A stretch of 64,000 nucleotides of DNA. Origin: Sorex araneus. Taxonomy: Eukaryota > Chordata > Mammalia > Eulipotyphla > Soricidae. Under the pieces are notes generated by a model. That model searched no databases and was not told the DNA's origin. It worked only from the letters and a program-made list of their open reading frames with translations. Made by a program: the position numbers and the translations under genes. Each line of letters begins with the position of its first letter. Positions within the stretch are counted from its first letter, which is position 1. The stretch lies in contig NC_073302.1 of NCBI RefSeq assembly GCF_027595985.1, positions 17,051,311 through 17,115,310 of the forward strand, read 5' to 3'. Below are positions 22,710 through 33,205 of this stretch, piece after piece.

Positions 22710-22961
22710 TAGGGCTGGAGCAATAGCACAGCGGGTAGGGCGTTTGCCTTGTATCTGGCTGACCCAGGTTCGATTCCTCCGTCCCTCTCGGAGAGCCCGG
22801 CCAGCTACCGAGAATATCCTGCCTGCACGGCAGAGCCTGGTAAGCTCCCCGTGGCGTATCCAATATGCCAAAAAACAGTAACAACAAGTCTCACAATGGA
22901 GACATTACTGGTGCCTGCTCGAGCAAATAGATGAGCAACAGGATGACTGTGATACAGTGAT
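22710..22961 (+). mobile_element. SINE type B with probable target duplications
   Basis: Forward copy with RTE-like tail ending GATGACTGTGATACAGTGAT and no poly-A. Flanks ATATGTATGTGT (22698-22709) and ATATGTATATGT (22962-22973) differ by one base. Confidence 0.92.
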
Positions 22962-22973
22962 ATATGTATATGT

Positions 22974-23446
22974 ACATAATAACCTACATTATTTATGTGG
23001 CTATTGAAATTCTGTAGAAATCTGAATAGATAGTGACTACTTCGGGCGTATTAGAGCTGGGTAAGAGAATGCCTTTGAGATCCAGCCCAAGGCCCTCATT
23101 TATTTAGCAAAGAGGAGTGCAAAGACTCCCCCAGTGAATCCAAAGCAACATGCAGTCTCCTGCCTAGCTCCCCTGTGGAGGGACATGATGTGCCAGCTCT
23201 AAAGACCCAAAGCCCTGGGCTGGAATCACTGATGGACCTTGTCCAGACATTCATGGACTTCCGGTGCTGCCTCCCTGAGTCTCTCATCACTCATCAATAG
23301 AACGACGATTCTCAAGCATCACTTCTTCTCTGGGTTGCTGCTATCTTTATCTTGGGGAATGCACCACACACAGATTTAGCCTCTGGACTGTCTCCCTGCG
23401 CCATTTGTACTTATGCTTGTGACTTCAGCCTGGGATCTGGATGAGA

Positions 23447-23448
<2 letters not shown>
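22974..23448. other. Unassigned intronic sequence
   Basis: Nothing recognisable seen. Confidence 0.5.

Positions 23449-23505
<57 letters not shown>
23449..23505. repeat. TG dinucleotide run
   Basis: Pure TG repeat of about 56 bp, a potential Z-DNA former. Confidence 0.95.
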
Positions 23506-23507
<2 letters not shown>

Positions 23508-24511
23508 CAAAGCAAAGCACCAGCTCAGCGCATGGCCCCCGGTCTGTGCCCCCTGCCTGCGAACCACCTGGAGTTCTTTTATTGGAAGGAGGTGGAGGCA
23601 TGAATAAATCATGAGTTCGAATTCCCTTCCATGCCAGCCTGTACTTGTATCTCTTTCCCTTTTCGCCTCTCCCCCTCCCCCCGCACCCCCCAGCCTGGCA
23701 AGAAAGGGGGGGGGAATTGGACCATTGATCTCTGCAGGTTCTCCAGGAACAGGGAGAGGGGGGGAATTCCGGGGTTGTCTGAGGACAGTCTGGCGGGGAT
23801 AGCTCTTCCAGGCTGAGTCCTGGGCCGGTGGGGGAGGCAGCAGTGGGCAGAGCCTTCTCCCTCCTGGTGGCGCTGACTGACACAGCCTTGCTCTCAGGCA
23901 CCCAGTGAAGTCACGAGTGACTTTGCAAGGAGCTGAAAAGGGAAGGAACATTTCCATTAGCAGCATCAGCAGTGAGGAGTTTTCCAGTCACAGTAATAGC
24001 TGCGCTTGGGAGAAATCATTCCAGCGATCGTCGCTGGTTCGCTGAGGAGGGAAGGACGCAGTGAGACCAGGGAGGGAGTCAGCGGGGGTAGGGTAGGGGG
24101 CTGAGAGAACCACTTGTGGGGTGCAGAGCCGGGCTGGGCATCTGAACAGCCACGGGTTGACCCGCTCCCTTCGCCGTGCCCGGAGCCGTGATCTCTGCAG
24201 TGGCCGGGGCTCGCTGCTTTGGCTCTGATTGCAGGCTCATGCTTTTCAAGACATTGAGACTACAGCCACGTCCCAGGCTCCTGGAAGACCCCAGACTATT
24301 CAGTCCTATCTTTCCTAAATTAGCCACTCATCAGAATCCTTCTACTTCCAGACCCTCTGAGCACCTGCAAAGGGCCCCGGAATCTGTACTGGAAAGGGGG
24401 CACCTGCTGACTCCTTGGGGTGTCCCCAGAGGATGAGCAGGAGGCTCCTGAGGTCCACTGTGCGGACTGGGGTGTTCAGTGATGACTTGCAGATTTGTTC
24501 TCCTTTGTGGC
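23506..24511. other. Unassigned intronic sequence with a CpG-containing palindrome
   Basis: A 17 bp perfect inverted repeat CCAGCGATCGTCGCTGG (7 bp arms, 3 bp centre) lies at 24021-24037 in CpG-poor surroundings. Confidence 0.5.
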
Positions 24512-24527
24512 CACTTCACTGACTTCT

Positions 24528-24723
24528 TCTTCTTCTCTTTTTTTTTTTTTTTTTTTTTTTGCTTTTTGGGTTACACCTGGCGATGCACAGGGGTTACTCC
24601 TGGCTCTGCACTCAGGAATTACCGCTGGCAGCTCAGGGGACCATATGGGATGCTGGGAATCGAACCCGGGTCGGCCGTGTGCAAGGCAAACGCCCTCCCC
24701 ACTGTGCCATCACTCCAGCCCCA
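24528..24723 (-). mobile_element. SINE type A with target duplications
   Basis: Reverse-oriented, with a T-run of about 22 and a full body. Perfect 16 bp duplications CACTTCACTGACTTCT at 24512-24527 and 24724-24739. Confidence 0.96.
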
Positions 24724-24795
24724 CACTTCACTGACTTCTAGCCTTAGCTCTACTCTTACTTCCACTGAGAAGTTCCATCCTCCAAAATGTTCAGT

Positions 24796-24957
24796 TTGGG
24801 GGTCAGAGCCATAGAAGAGTGGATAGGGCACTTGCCTTGCATGCGGCCAACCGGGGTTGGATTCTCGACATCCCACACGTTCCCCTGACCACTGCCAGGA
24901 GTGCAGAGCCAGGATTGAGCCCTGAGCATCACCAGGTGTGACTGAAAACCAAAAAAC
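24796..24957 (+). mobile_element. SINE type A, diverged
   Basis: Forward copy: GGATAGGGCACTTGCCTTGC head, GGTTGGATTCTCGACATCCC, tail AGGTGTGACTGAAAACC. Lies next to the reverse copy at 24528. Confidence 0.85.
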
Positions 24958-24964
24958 AACGGGA

Positions 24965-25995
24965 TATGTTGCCGCTAGCAGGTCAACCTGTACCTGTGGT
25001 GTGAGTGCGGTCTGTTGGTGCCTTCATATTTCCTGATATCTCAAAATTGCTGCTGTGCCTTTGGCCAGACCCCAACAACTTGGGGCCAAGTTTACCAAGA
25101 AATTAAATGCCCAAAAATTAGGTATGTGGGAGCCACAAACCACCTCTGGCTCAGCTATACAAGCTAATTTATTAGCCTTATTTCAGAGACCCATAAATCT
25201 TGAAAAAGATCAAAAGCTGCAGTTAGGGCCAGCAGCACGGTGCGCTGCGGGTGAGCAGGCGCGCCCGGCAGGGCATATGCCAATAGTTTATTTCTCTGGA
25301 AGAGATGGAAACAAAGACCACTTTCCAGAGACACACAGAAGAATCGCCGAACTGAGCAGCTTGCTACAGAGATGCCTTCAGACTTTAAGCCAGGCTGACC
25401 TCACCTGCCTGGTGCCTCAGATGGGGGCAGGCGACATCCATCCACCTGCCCCCTAAAAACCCCTGTGACCACCAATTTCCAGAACCCAATGAGAAGTGCA
25501 GGCACTCGGTTTCAGTGATGGCAAACTCCAGGTTTCAAGGGATAGGTGATGGACTGGTTCTTCTCCCTCCCCCCCCATCCCCATGGGACCCTGAAGTCAC
25601 GCTCACAAACTGCTTCTGGCTGCTACCTAAGCTACTTAATGGCCATGATCCAGAGACATACAAAAAATTCTCCAAACCGAGCAGCTCGCTTCAGAGATTT
25701 CTCCAGACCCTAATTATCTAAAATTTTAGAATCCCAAGATCATGTGACTGCTCTTGCGGCTGCAGGACATCTTATGCTATTCATAACAGGCAATAAAAAA
25801 GAGAGTATGGGGGAGATTGTTTGCCATTGAGGCAGGGGACTGGGTGGGATGGAGGGGTGATACTGGGGACCTTGGTGGTGGAAGATGTGCACTGGTGGAG
25901 GGTTGGGTGATCAATCATTGTATGACTGAAACTCAAACAGTAAATGTATCTCACGGTGATTAAAATAATAACAATAAAAGTAATAATAATAATAA
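24965..25995 (+). mobile_element. Shrew-type L1 3' UTR with internal repeats
   Basis: The terminal part (25850-25985) is the shared 3' module (GTGCACTGGTGGAGGG, GACTGAAACTCA, CTCACGGTGATTAAAATAAT). Upstream, the block CCAGAGACACACAGAAGAAT at about 25325 recurs as CCAGAGACATACAAAAAATT at about 25650 with matching flanks, indicating about 320 bp imperfect tandem units. The open frame 25055-25456 has no L1 protein similarity that I can see. Confidence 0.6.
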
Positions 25996-26084
25996 AATTA
26001 ACATTCTGAAAAAAATGTAACGTGGAATTTATGTCTAATTCAATCAGCTTAATCAATGGCTGAATAATTAGCAGTTCTCCCACT

Positions 26085-26258
26085 GTACTTGTTGTTACTG
26101 TTTTTAAAATATCGAATATACCTCGGGTAGCTTGCTATCCTGTGCGGGCAGGATACTCTTGGTAGCTTGCTGGGCTTTCTGAGAGGGACGGAGGAATCGA
26201 ATCCAGATCATCCACATGCGAGGCGAATGCCTTACCTGCTGAGCTATCACTCTAGAAA
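26085..26258 (-). mobile_element. SINE type B, lacking its tail
   Basis: Reverse-oriented body and head (TTTCTGAGAGGGACGGAGGA, ATCGAATCC, GAGCTATCACTCTAG). The RTE-like tail is absent, so this copy is truncated. Confidence 0.85.
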
Positions 26259-26261
26259 AAA

Positions 26262-26874
26262 AAAACCCCAAAGAACCCCAAAGTTTCAGTTTCAAAAAAT
26301 GTTCTGAAAGCTCCTACCCACTTGGGTAAGGCTATCATATTTATTGCAGAAGAATAAAAGTAAAATACAGGCTTCCCCGCTAAGCTTCGATTTCAGAGCA
26401 ACTGGGGCTCTTGGTATTATTCCATCCCCTGCACTATGTGGGACATAGTCATACTAAAGATGATTTGCTGTTCTCCTCAAATGCCATTGGACTCGAGATG
26501 ACTCTGGTTAGGGATAATATCACTGCTGCGGGCCTGCTTCTGAACAAGGCCTGAACATCCTTGTTCACTAAACACTGAGGAAGCTCAGTGATTAGAGTGA
26601 GGGATTCATCTTATGACTGGCCTTTCCCTTGCCTCTCACCCTTTCTCATCCCGGTCTGTTGGTTTTATTAATAAAGACAAACCTACTTACACCTGGTTTC
26701 TCCTGCCAGCATCTTCATCCACACTCCTTTTGGGACTTTGGCCCCTAGTTCTCTCTGCTTATCTCCCCGCCCCAGCCTTCCTTTCTCCTCTATGGTATAT
26801 AGCACCTGGACCAAATCCAGCATGCTGCCTGTTTAGGGATGGCCCAGGAGTCTCTTTCTGTGTTAAAATCCTCG
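26262..26874. other. Unassigned intronic sequence
   Basis: No gene or clear repeat recognised. Confidence 0.5.
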
Positions 26875-27110
26875 GGAAAAAAATCAAAAGAAGAATAATA
26901 TTTCATGATACGTGACAATGATATGAAATTAAAGTGCCAGTGTCCATAAATAAAGATTTATTGGAACTCAGCCACACTCGTTTTCTTATTATCTATGGTT
27001 GCTTTCCCTCTCCAGAGGCAGGGTGAATAGCCGCCACATTGAATATTTGGCGCACAAAACTTAAAGTATTCACTAACTTTCTCTTTACAGAAAAGGTCTG
27101 TGAATCCTGT
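26875..27110 (+). mobile_element. hAT-Charlie (MER1-group) DNA transposon remnant
   Basis: Contains TAATATTTCATGATACGTGA, then TAAATAAAGATTTATTGGAA and CTCAGCCACACTCG, ending TCTTTACAGAAAAGGTCTGT. This order matches what I remember of this mammalian family and its terminal repeat. Family assignment is from memory. Confidence 0.6.
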
Positions 27111-27124
27111 TTTATATAATAGCA

Positions 27125-27470
27125 GAGGGCTCTTTTCTAAAAGCCACTCTCCCATTTGAAATCTTTCACTGTTTCTCATTGCTGATAAACCAAAAATCCT
27201 AATTACTTGGAGAGACGAACCAAACTTTAATTGACCCTCCCCTTTGAGTTTATTTTCCATTTTATCTCTTTCTTGGAAAACTCAAATACCGCCTCATCCA
27301 AGAAGTCTTCCCTGATTAAAGTAGCACTTGATTTAATGCCTCCCCATACCTTTTCATTCCATTGATTACAAAGCCTCTTTATCAGCTGGCTCCTCAAAGG
27401 TGGGAAGTGCATCTTCATCCTCTGTTTTGCTGACAGAACCACAGAACATAGAACACAATTCCTAACAGGT
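27125..27470 (+). mobile_element. L2 LINE remnant
   Basis: CATCCAAGAAGTCTTCCCTG, preceded by CTCAAATACCGCCTC, resembles the conserved L2 3' region. Confidence 0.65.
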
Positions 27471-27991
27471 GTGGGGTGGTCAGTCCCTGACGTGATGAAA
27501 TGTGGAGAGGAATAGAGGCGTGAGTCTGAGCAGCTGCCTCAGAGGGTACGAACTTCCCCAGACAGGTCAGTTGGTCATTAGGAGATGTGATGGGGATGCT
27601 AAGAGCTAAAGGTGTTGAGACAAATGCTTCCCAGAGGGTGATAAATGGAGGTGCAAAAAGTGCCTGCCCATTAATCCCTAGGATCAGTCTTGTTTGTAGT
27701 TGGAGGGAGTTTAGAGTGACAGAAAGGAAGTTTTGCTAGGAAAAGTCCCCAGAACTCAGGGGCCAGGGAGTTGGTTGGTAGCCGTGCAAGTGAGTTTGGG
27801 GGTCAGTTCCCAGTTCTGCTGGATGCTGGTGGTCAAGACCCTCCCACTTTGGGGGCCCCTCCCCCATTTCTGATGTGATGGACAGGTGATGCGGAGCTTT
27901 TTCTCAGCCCACTGGGCTGAGTGGGAGTGCAGAAGATAGAGGGCGGCTCTATGCACAGCTTCTAAGGCTCCTGCAGCTGGATAAAGCCGCC

Positions 27992-27993
<2 letters not shown>
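27471..27993. other. Unassigned intronic sequence
   Basis: Nothing recognisable seen. Confidence 0.5.

Positions 27994-28052
<59 letters not shown>
27994..28052. repeat. CT dinucleotide run
   Basis: Pure CT repeat of about 58 bp. Confidence 0.95.
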
Positions 28053-28054
<2 letters not shown>

Positions 28055-28777
28055 GTCCTTGCCATCCTTCCCGGGGTCTCTGAAGATCAAACTCTCCACG
28101 CTGAACCCAGGTGCAACTTCCATTTTCAAGCCTCGTCTCACATTAATTTGTTAGGGAGCCTTCAATTACTTTCTCTCAAGCCTCCCCCAGGGAGGGCTCC
28201 CAGAAAAGCTGGCGGCCCAAAGTAACCAATTATCTGTCTGCCAGTGGCAGGACTGTGACTGTCCCCTCCCCCCCCCCCCCCCCCGCCCTCTCCTTCCCCT
28301 CTCTCCTGATCTCTAGAAACCATGTCTCCAACCCGCTGAGACCTCCCCGGACTGGCCAGCCCTCAAGAGAGGCGGCAGGTAGGAAGGCTGGCGAGGAGAA
28401 AGGCCAGCTGTCAACTTGGGAAAGCCAAACAAAACCAGGTCTTACACGTCTAGTAAATACAAGGCGAATGCCTTGGATCCTGACGCTGTTCCACTGTTCA
28501 AAGTCCAGTTTGTAACAGACTTGCTGCCAGTTGACCGCCAGTGAAAGGTGTGTCCATCTTTGGCTGTCCATTCGGATCCAGGGGGCACTGTCACAGCCTG
28601 CTGATTCTCAAGAAGCTGGGAATGATGGAGCAGCATAGGATGCTTTCCCTGGGAGAAAAGCCTTCCCGTCTTTTCCAGGATCAGAATCGCAGGTGCTTTG
28701 GTCTGTGCAGATCCTATAGCAAACAGTAAAGAAAGGCTGATTGAAGAAAGCGCGAGCAGACGGAAGGAGATGTGGTC
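28053..28777. other. Unassigned intronic sequence
   Basis: A C-run lies at 28267-28284. Stretch 28140-28250 is AT-mixed and could be conserved non-coding DNA, but nothing proves it. Confidence 0.45.
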
Positions 28778-28791
28778 AGACATTGCTTATC

Positions 28792-29611
28792 ACTTGTATC
28801 ACTTGTCATCCTTGTCATCCCGTTGATCTTCGAGTTGCTCGAGTGGGCGCCAGTAATGTCTCCATTTGTCCCTGCATAGTGTTAGTGCAGCCCAATGATG
28901 TCTGCTTGCTCCAGGAACAGGAAGAGCCTCAAATCGTTCATTCAGGGATTTGACGAAGAAATCTGACCATCTACTTGGTGGGCGGCCACGAGGTCTTCTG
29001 ATGTCTCATGGAATCCAGTCGGTAACAGCTCTTGTCCAGCAGTCATTTCTGAATTGCATTACATGACCGGCCCATCTGATTTTTGATGCCTTGGCAAACG
29101 AGAGAGCGTCCCTGATTCTTGACCGTCGATGGAGGTCAGAACTCCGGATTCCTTCTCTCACCTGAGTGAGACATGATATTCCTAGCATAGCTCTTTCGAT
29201 TCCTCTTTGGGATACCCTAATAGCATTCTCATCCTGCTTGCATAGGGCCCAGGTCTCTCTGAGGCATATGTTAGCGCAGGAAGAATGGTGGAATAGAAAA
29301 GATGTCCCCAAAGTTGGAGGTTCTTTGTTCTCTTAACCACTTCTTCGATGCTCTTGAAGGCATTCCACGCTGCTCTCTTCCTCCTGCGCAGTTCTGGCAC
29401 CAAGTCGTTCCTTATGTTGATTTCTTGACCCAGGTACACATAGCTGCTGCATTCGGAGATGTTCGTTCCAATGAGAGCAAATGGAGCTTCAAGGACTAGT
29501 TCGTTTTTCATGAACATCGTCTTGTTGAGATTCAGCTGCAATCCGACTTTTCCACACTCCTGACCGAAGTTGGCCAGCATTTGTGCCGCTTGGCCAATGT
29601 TTGGTGTTATG
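28792..29611 (-). mobile_element. RTE-clade LINE, 5'-truncated copy with target duplications
   Basis: About 820 bp of the 3' end of an RTE retrotransposon in reverse orientation. The minus strand encodes the end of a reverse transcriptase and its C-terminal part: the motifs LNLNKTMFM, YVYLGQEIN, RRKRAAWNAF and LPALTYAS (29182-29580), then KQDENAI, SKIRWAGHVM and TRAVTDWIP (29006-29311). It is broken by a frameshift near 29270 and by a stop near 29005 that looks like a CpG transition. The 3' end lacks poly-A and ends in short GATACAAGT-like repeats, as RTE elements do. Perfect 14 bp duplications AGACATTGCTTATC lie at 28778-28791 and 29612-29625. The protein resembles nematode RTE elements more than the ruminant BovB type, as far as I can judge from memory. 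Non-functional. Confidence 0.88.
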
Positions 29612-29625
29612 AGACATTGCTTATC

Positions 29626-30225
29626 TATAACTTAATCATAGCCTCAGCTCCCTTCTGAAGGCGATGTCCCTGTCAGTCGTTAGGATCAGCTGGGGAGATG
29701 GATTCTACTCACGTATCCTAGTCTAAGCCACTTCACCGAAATCCCTCCATGCACCCAAAGCTCCCTTTGCCAGGAGTTAAGCCCCTTTGGTCATTACTCA
29801 GTGTTTCATCAGTCCTTGACCTTGTGCTGAGTCCCTGGTGGCACAGAAATGCAGGTTTATAGATGATTGGGACAATAGCGTTTAAACTTTTTGATTTAAA
29901 AATTCCTTTGCTAGGTATTTTTAGTATCTCCATATTTAAGAGACGACATGGGCATTCAGAGAGATTAGGCCAGTGCGTGAGGTCACATAGTAAATGGGAT
30001 TAGCCGCATTTCTTTTTTTAAAGGGAGGCTTTGTGTCACTAGCATGAATGGAAGCCCCGGATAACTTGGTATAAATGGAGGAGAGCCTATAAAAGAGTGT
30101 CATTCTTGAAGTCAGAAAAAAAATTATACAAATGCCACTTACATTCATCCCTCGTGCATGTTATTGGGAATCCTTCACCTGCCCAACCACAGAGACCCAT
30201 ATATTTGCAATTTGTTTAAAATTTA
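29626..30225. other. Mostly unassigned; weak MIR at 29935-30005
   Basis: The stretch around 29960-30000 (GAGGTCACATAGTAAATGGG) is a reversed MIR fragment. The rest is unassigned. Confidence 0.5.
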
Positions 30226-30405
30226 TGGGGCTGAGGAGATTGCACAACAGGTAGGGTGCTTTCCTTGCATGCTGCTGACCCAGGTTTAATCCCAGTATCC
30301 CATATGGTTCCCTAAGCACTGCCGGTGAGTAGTTCCTGAGTGCAGAGCCAGGAGTAACCCCTGAGCATTGTTGAGTGTGGCCCCCAAACAAAATTTAAAA
30401 AAAAT
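30226..30405 (+). mobile_element. SINE type A, diverged
   Basis: Forward: GGGGCTGAGGAGATTGCACA head, CCCATATGGTTCCCTAAGCA core, TGTGGCCCCCAAAC tail. Confidence 0.85.
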
Positions 30406-30565
30406 CGACTGCTTGTTAGATTTCCTTTGCGACATACATGTAAAACTATCTCTCTAGCCCCACAATTGCTCCCTGTCTTTTAAAATCCAGCCAGGATGTA
30501 CCCTCTTGTTTTTCAGATGATCTATCTCCCCAGTTCCCTCATGTCTCCAGACACTGGGTATCTTT

Positions 30566-31751
30566 TTTTTTTTTTAAATTTTTTTAAATTTTATTGAATC
30601 ACCATGTGGAGGGTTACATAGTTCTCAGGATTATGTCGGTTATACAATTCTCAAACACCCTTCCCTTCACCAGTGCCCATCCTCCATCACCAACCCCCCC
30701 AGTATACCTGCCGCCCCCTCCCACCTCCCCAGTCCCCACCCTTGTACTTGATAAGTTTCACTTCGTTTATGCCTTATCTCGATTACATTCCATGTTTCAA
30801 CACACAACTCACTACCGTTGTTGGGGTTTCCCCCCAAAAAGAAAAGCAGTCCTATTGCCAAGGAGGCATTTGATAGTTCTCCACTGCTAAGAATATAGAG
30901 ATATTAAGTCCCACTGTTTGTTACATAACTTTTCTTTTTCCCCCTTGCCCCGCGCCACCGAGTTCACGCCTGTTTAGTAATCGCCACGCTGCCTGAAAAG
31001 GGAAAAAAAAAACGAAAAGGATGGTTATTTCCCGTCATCAGCAGACGTGGGGCTCTGGCTTAGTTGATAGACTAGTAGAGTGTCTGGAAGCAGTTTCTGG
31101 AACCGAAGGTCTTGCGCTGGTATCGGCTCCGGCTCGAGACTCCACCAGCGTCCCACTGTTCCATGTACATAATTTTTCCCCTTATATCCCATTCCCACGC
31201 CACCAGGTCTGTTTGCTTAATGGACATCACACTGTAGTTGACGACACGCCGCGTTTCTTCCCGAGAAAGAAGAAAATTTCTTCTCAGCTGGCGTGGGGAT
31301 ATAGCTTAGTTTAGTCTAGAGAGATGGCTACCGTTTTGATTGCCTTCAATATTTCAGCAACAGACTTACTATTCTTGTTAGGATCTCCCACAAAAGTCCG
31401 ACCCATTAAAAGCGAACCATTACATATTGCTGATGTTAAGATGACATTAGGTCGCGCGGTTTTGGGTTTCTGTATAAAGTCCAGGGAAAGTACAACCAGA
31501 AATAACATCACTACAAACTTTTACCCTTTTATGGTGCTCATAAGATGGAGAAGTCCTGCGCTGTGTTCAGGAGGGAGGAGTTGAGAGAGAGAGACAGGTT
31601 AAAAGAATTGGGGGATGCCCGGGTCCCACTGTTTCAGCGCACCGTGGGGTCTCTGGTCCCATGCCGGAATTAGTTCAGTGGGCTGCCTGGAGTCCAAGGG
31701 CGCTCCCTTGGGCTCTTCCATCATGCTCGCTCCGCAGCCGGATCCAAAGGC
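30566..31751 (-). mobile_element. Composite retroposon with L1-type 3' end, family unknown
   Basis: A 1186 bp insertion with perfect 16 bp duplications GACACTGGGTATCTTT at 30550-30565 and 31752-31767, in reverse orientation with a poly-A side at 30566-30595. Its terminal ~190 bp (30577-30765) is the shrew L1 3' module. The other ~1 kb is unlike any L1 3' UTR in this window and keeps many CpG sites, so the insertion looks young. The decamer ACAGTGGGAC recurs three times (minus strand). Short minus frames (31311-31511, 31599-31847) have no domain I recognise. Possible explanations: a non-autonomous L1-dependent family, an internally deleted or spliced L1, or a template-switch chimera. Confidence 0.75.
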
Positions 31752-31767
31752 GACACTGGGTATCTTT

Positions 31768-32616
31768 AGGGCAGTTTGTCTTCGAGGAAAAATTGGGATT
31801 GTTTCCTTGTCTGTCTTGCTAATCCATAAGCCAGCTAAGTTAAACATTACATCTGTTTAATATCTGTAACTCCAATAGTGAGTGCATGCTTATTGAATTT
31901 TTAACTGTAATTTCACATTTTAACAAGAGGAATACAAGCTTGTTATAGCAAAGTCAAATAATTCAGGAATGTTATAAGAGAAATGGTGGAAATCTTGCTC
32001 CCACTCTGCCCGTAGTCCCTGGCAATGATGACATAGAGCTATTTGTTGGGATCCTTGTGGGCACGGGAAGATGCGTGTGCCCTACCTGTCACCCTGGGTG
32101 ATGGGTGTGGCAGACAGGAAATGACTCTCGGCCCTTGCTATAGGCTCCTTGCTGGCAGCTCAGGGATAGTAATGAAATCTTTTCATTTGGGCGCTGATTT
32201 TTCACGCTGGTTCCATGATAGATCAAGAAAGTCTGAGTCATTTGGCTTCAGCTAAGGGGAAATTTTACTTTGATCTATAATGCTGGAGTTCCAATTTCAT
32301 TTGAAAACAAGTTCCTTGAAAATGTTCTACAAGGCCCAGCAGCATTCCTACCTCAGGTACAGCAGAGAGGAAAGAAGATGGTTCCTGGTCCTGCTGTAGT
32401 AATTCATCAAGAGAGCGTGTGTGGAGAGTGCTCACTGTCCATTGCATAGTCAGCATGAAGCCAACTTCTTTTAACCCCTCCTCAAGTAGTCAGGCTCCAG
32501 AGTCTGCCTCCGTTTTTCCCTCACGAGCCCTGCACTGATCATTTTTTGAAAACAAATATTAGATATATTAATCCTGATTACTTTCTTCCTCCTGCCGCCC
32601 CCTTGTTTTGGGCCAT
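31768..32616. other. Unassigned intronic sequence
   Basis: No gene or clear repeat recognised. Confidence 0.5.
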
Positions 32617-32870
32617 GGGACTGGAGCGATAGCACAGCGGGGTGGGCGTTTGCCTTACACATGGCCGACCTGTGTTTGATTCCTCTGTCCCTCTCCGAGA
32701 GCCCGGCAAGCTACCCGAAGTATCCTGCCTGCAAGGCAGAGTCTGGCAAGCTACCCATGATGCATTTGATTTGCTAAAAACAGTAACAACAAGTCTCACA
32801 ATGCAGATGTTACTGGTGTCCGCTTGATCGAATCGATGAACAACGGGAGGACAGTGCGACAGTGTTACAG
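32617..32870 (+). mobile_element. SINE type B
   Basis: Forward copy with head, internal double GGCAAGCTACCC motif and a diverged RTE-like tail (GATGTTACTGGTGTCCGCTT to GACAGTGCGACAGTG). Confidence 0.9.
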
Positions 32871-32872
32871 TT

Positions 32873-32998
32873 TTGAGCCACACCTGGCAGTGCTCAGGGG
32901 CTGCTCCTAGCTAGCTCCGTGCTCAGGGGACCATGTAGTACTGGGGATCAACTTTAGGCCACCTGTATGCAGACATGCCCTAATGGCTCATCTGTCCT
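32873..32998 (-). mobile_element. Old SINE type A relative
   Basis: Reverse: GAGCCACACCTGGCAGTGCT, TGCTCAGGGGACCATGTAGT, with decayed head. Confidence 0.65.
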
Positions 32999-33065
32999 CT
33001 TATTTCTATTCTATCTGTATATATAACTATGATAGATTAATATATATAGCTATATACATTTTATA

Positions 33066-33205
33066 CAACATATGTCACTTGTCATTCCATTGATCTTTGA
33101 TTTACTTGAGCGGGTGCCAGTAATGTCATCTCCATTCATCCCTATCGCATGCCAGTGTGACCCAATGATATCTGCTCGATCCAGGAACAGGAAGAGCCTC
33201 AATAT
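33066..33205 (-). mobile_element. RTE-clade LINE 3' end fragment
   Basis: About 135 bp homologous to the 3' end of the copy at 28792-29611: CACTTGTCATTCCATTGATC, GAGCGGGTGCCAGTAATGTC and GATCCAGGAACAGGAAGAGC are shared in order. The element is heavily 5'-truncated and diverged. Confidence 0.85.

Noticed and set aside
28792-29611. Viral reverse transcriptase or endogenous retrovirus
   Set aside because: The motifs are of a non-LTR RTE element, and there are no LTRs, gag or env parts. The tail and target duplications fit a LINE.
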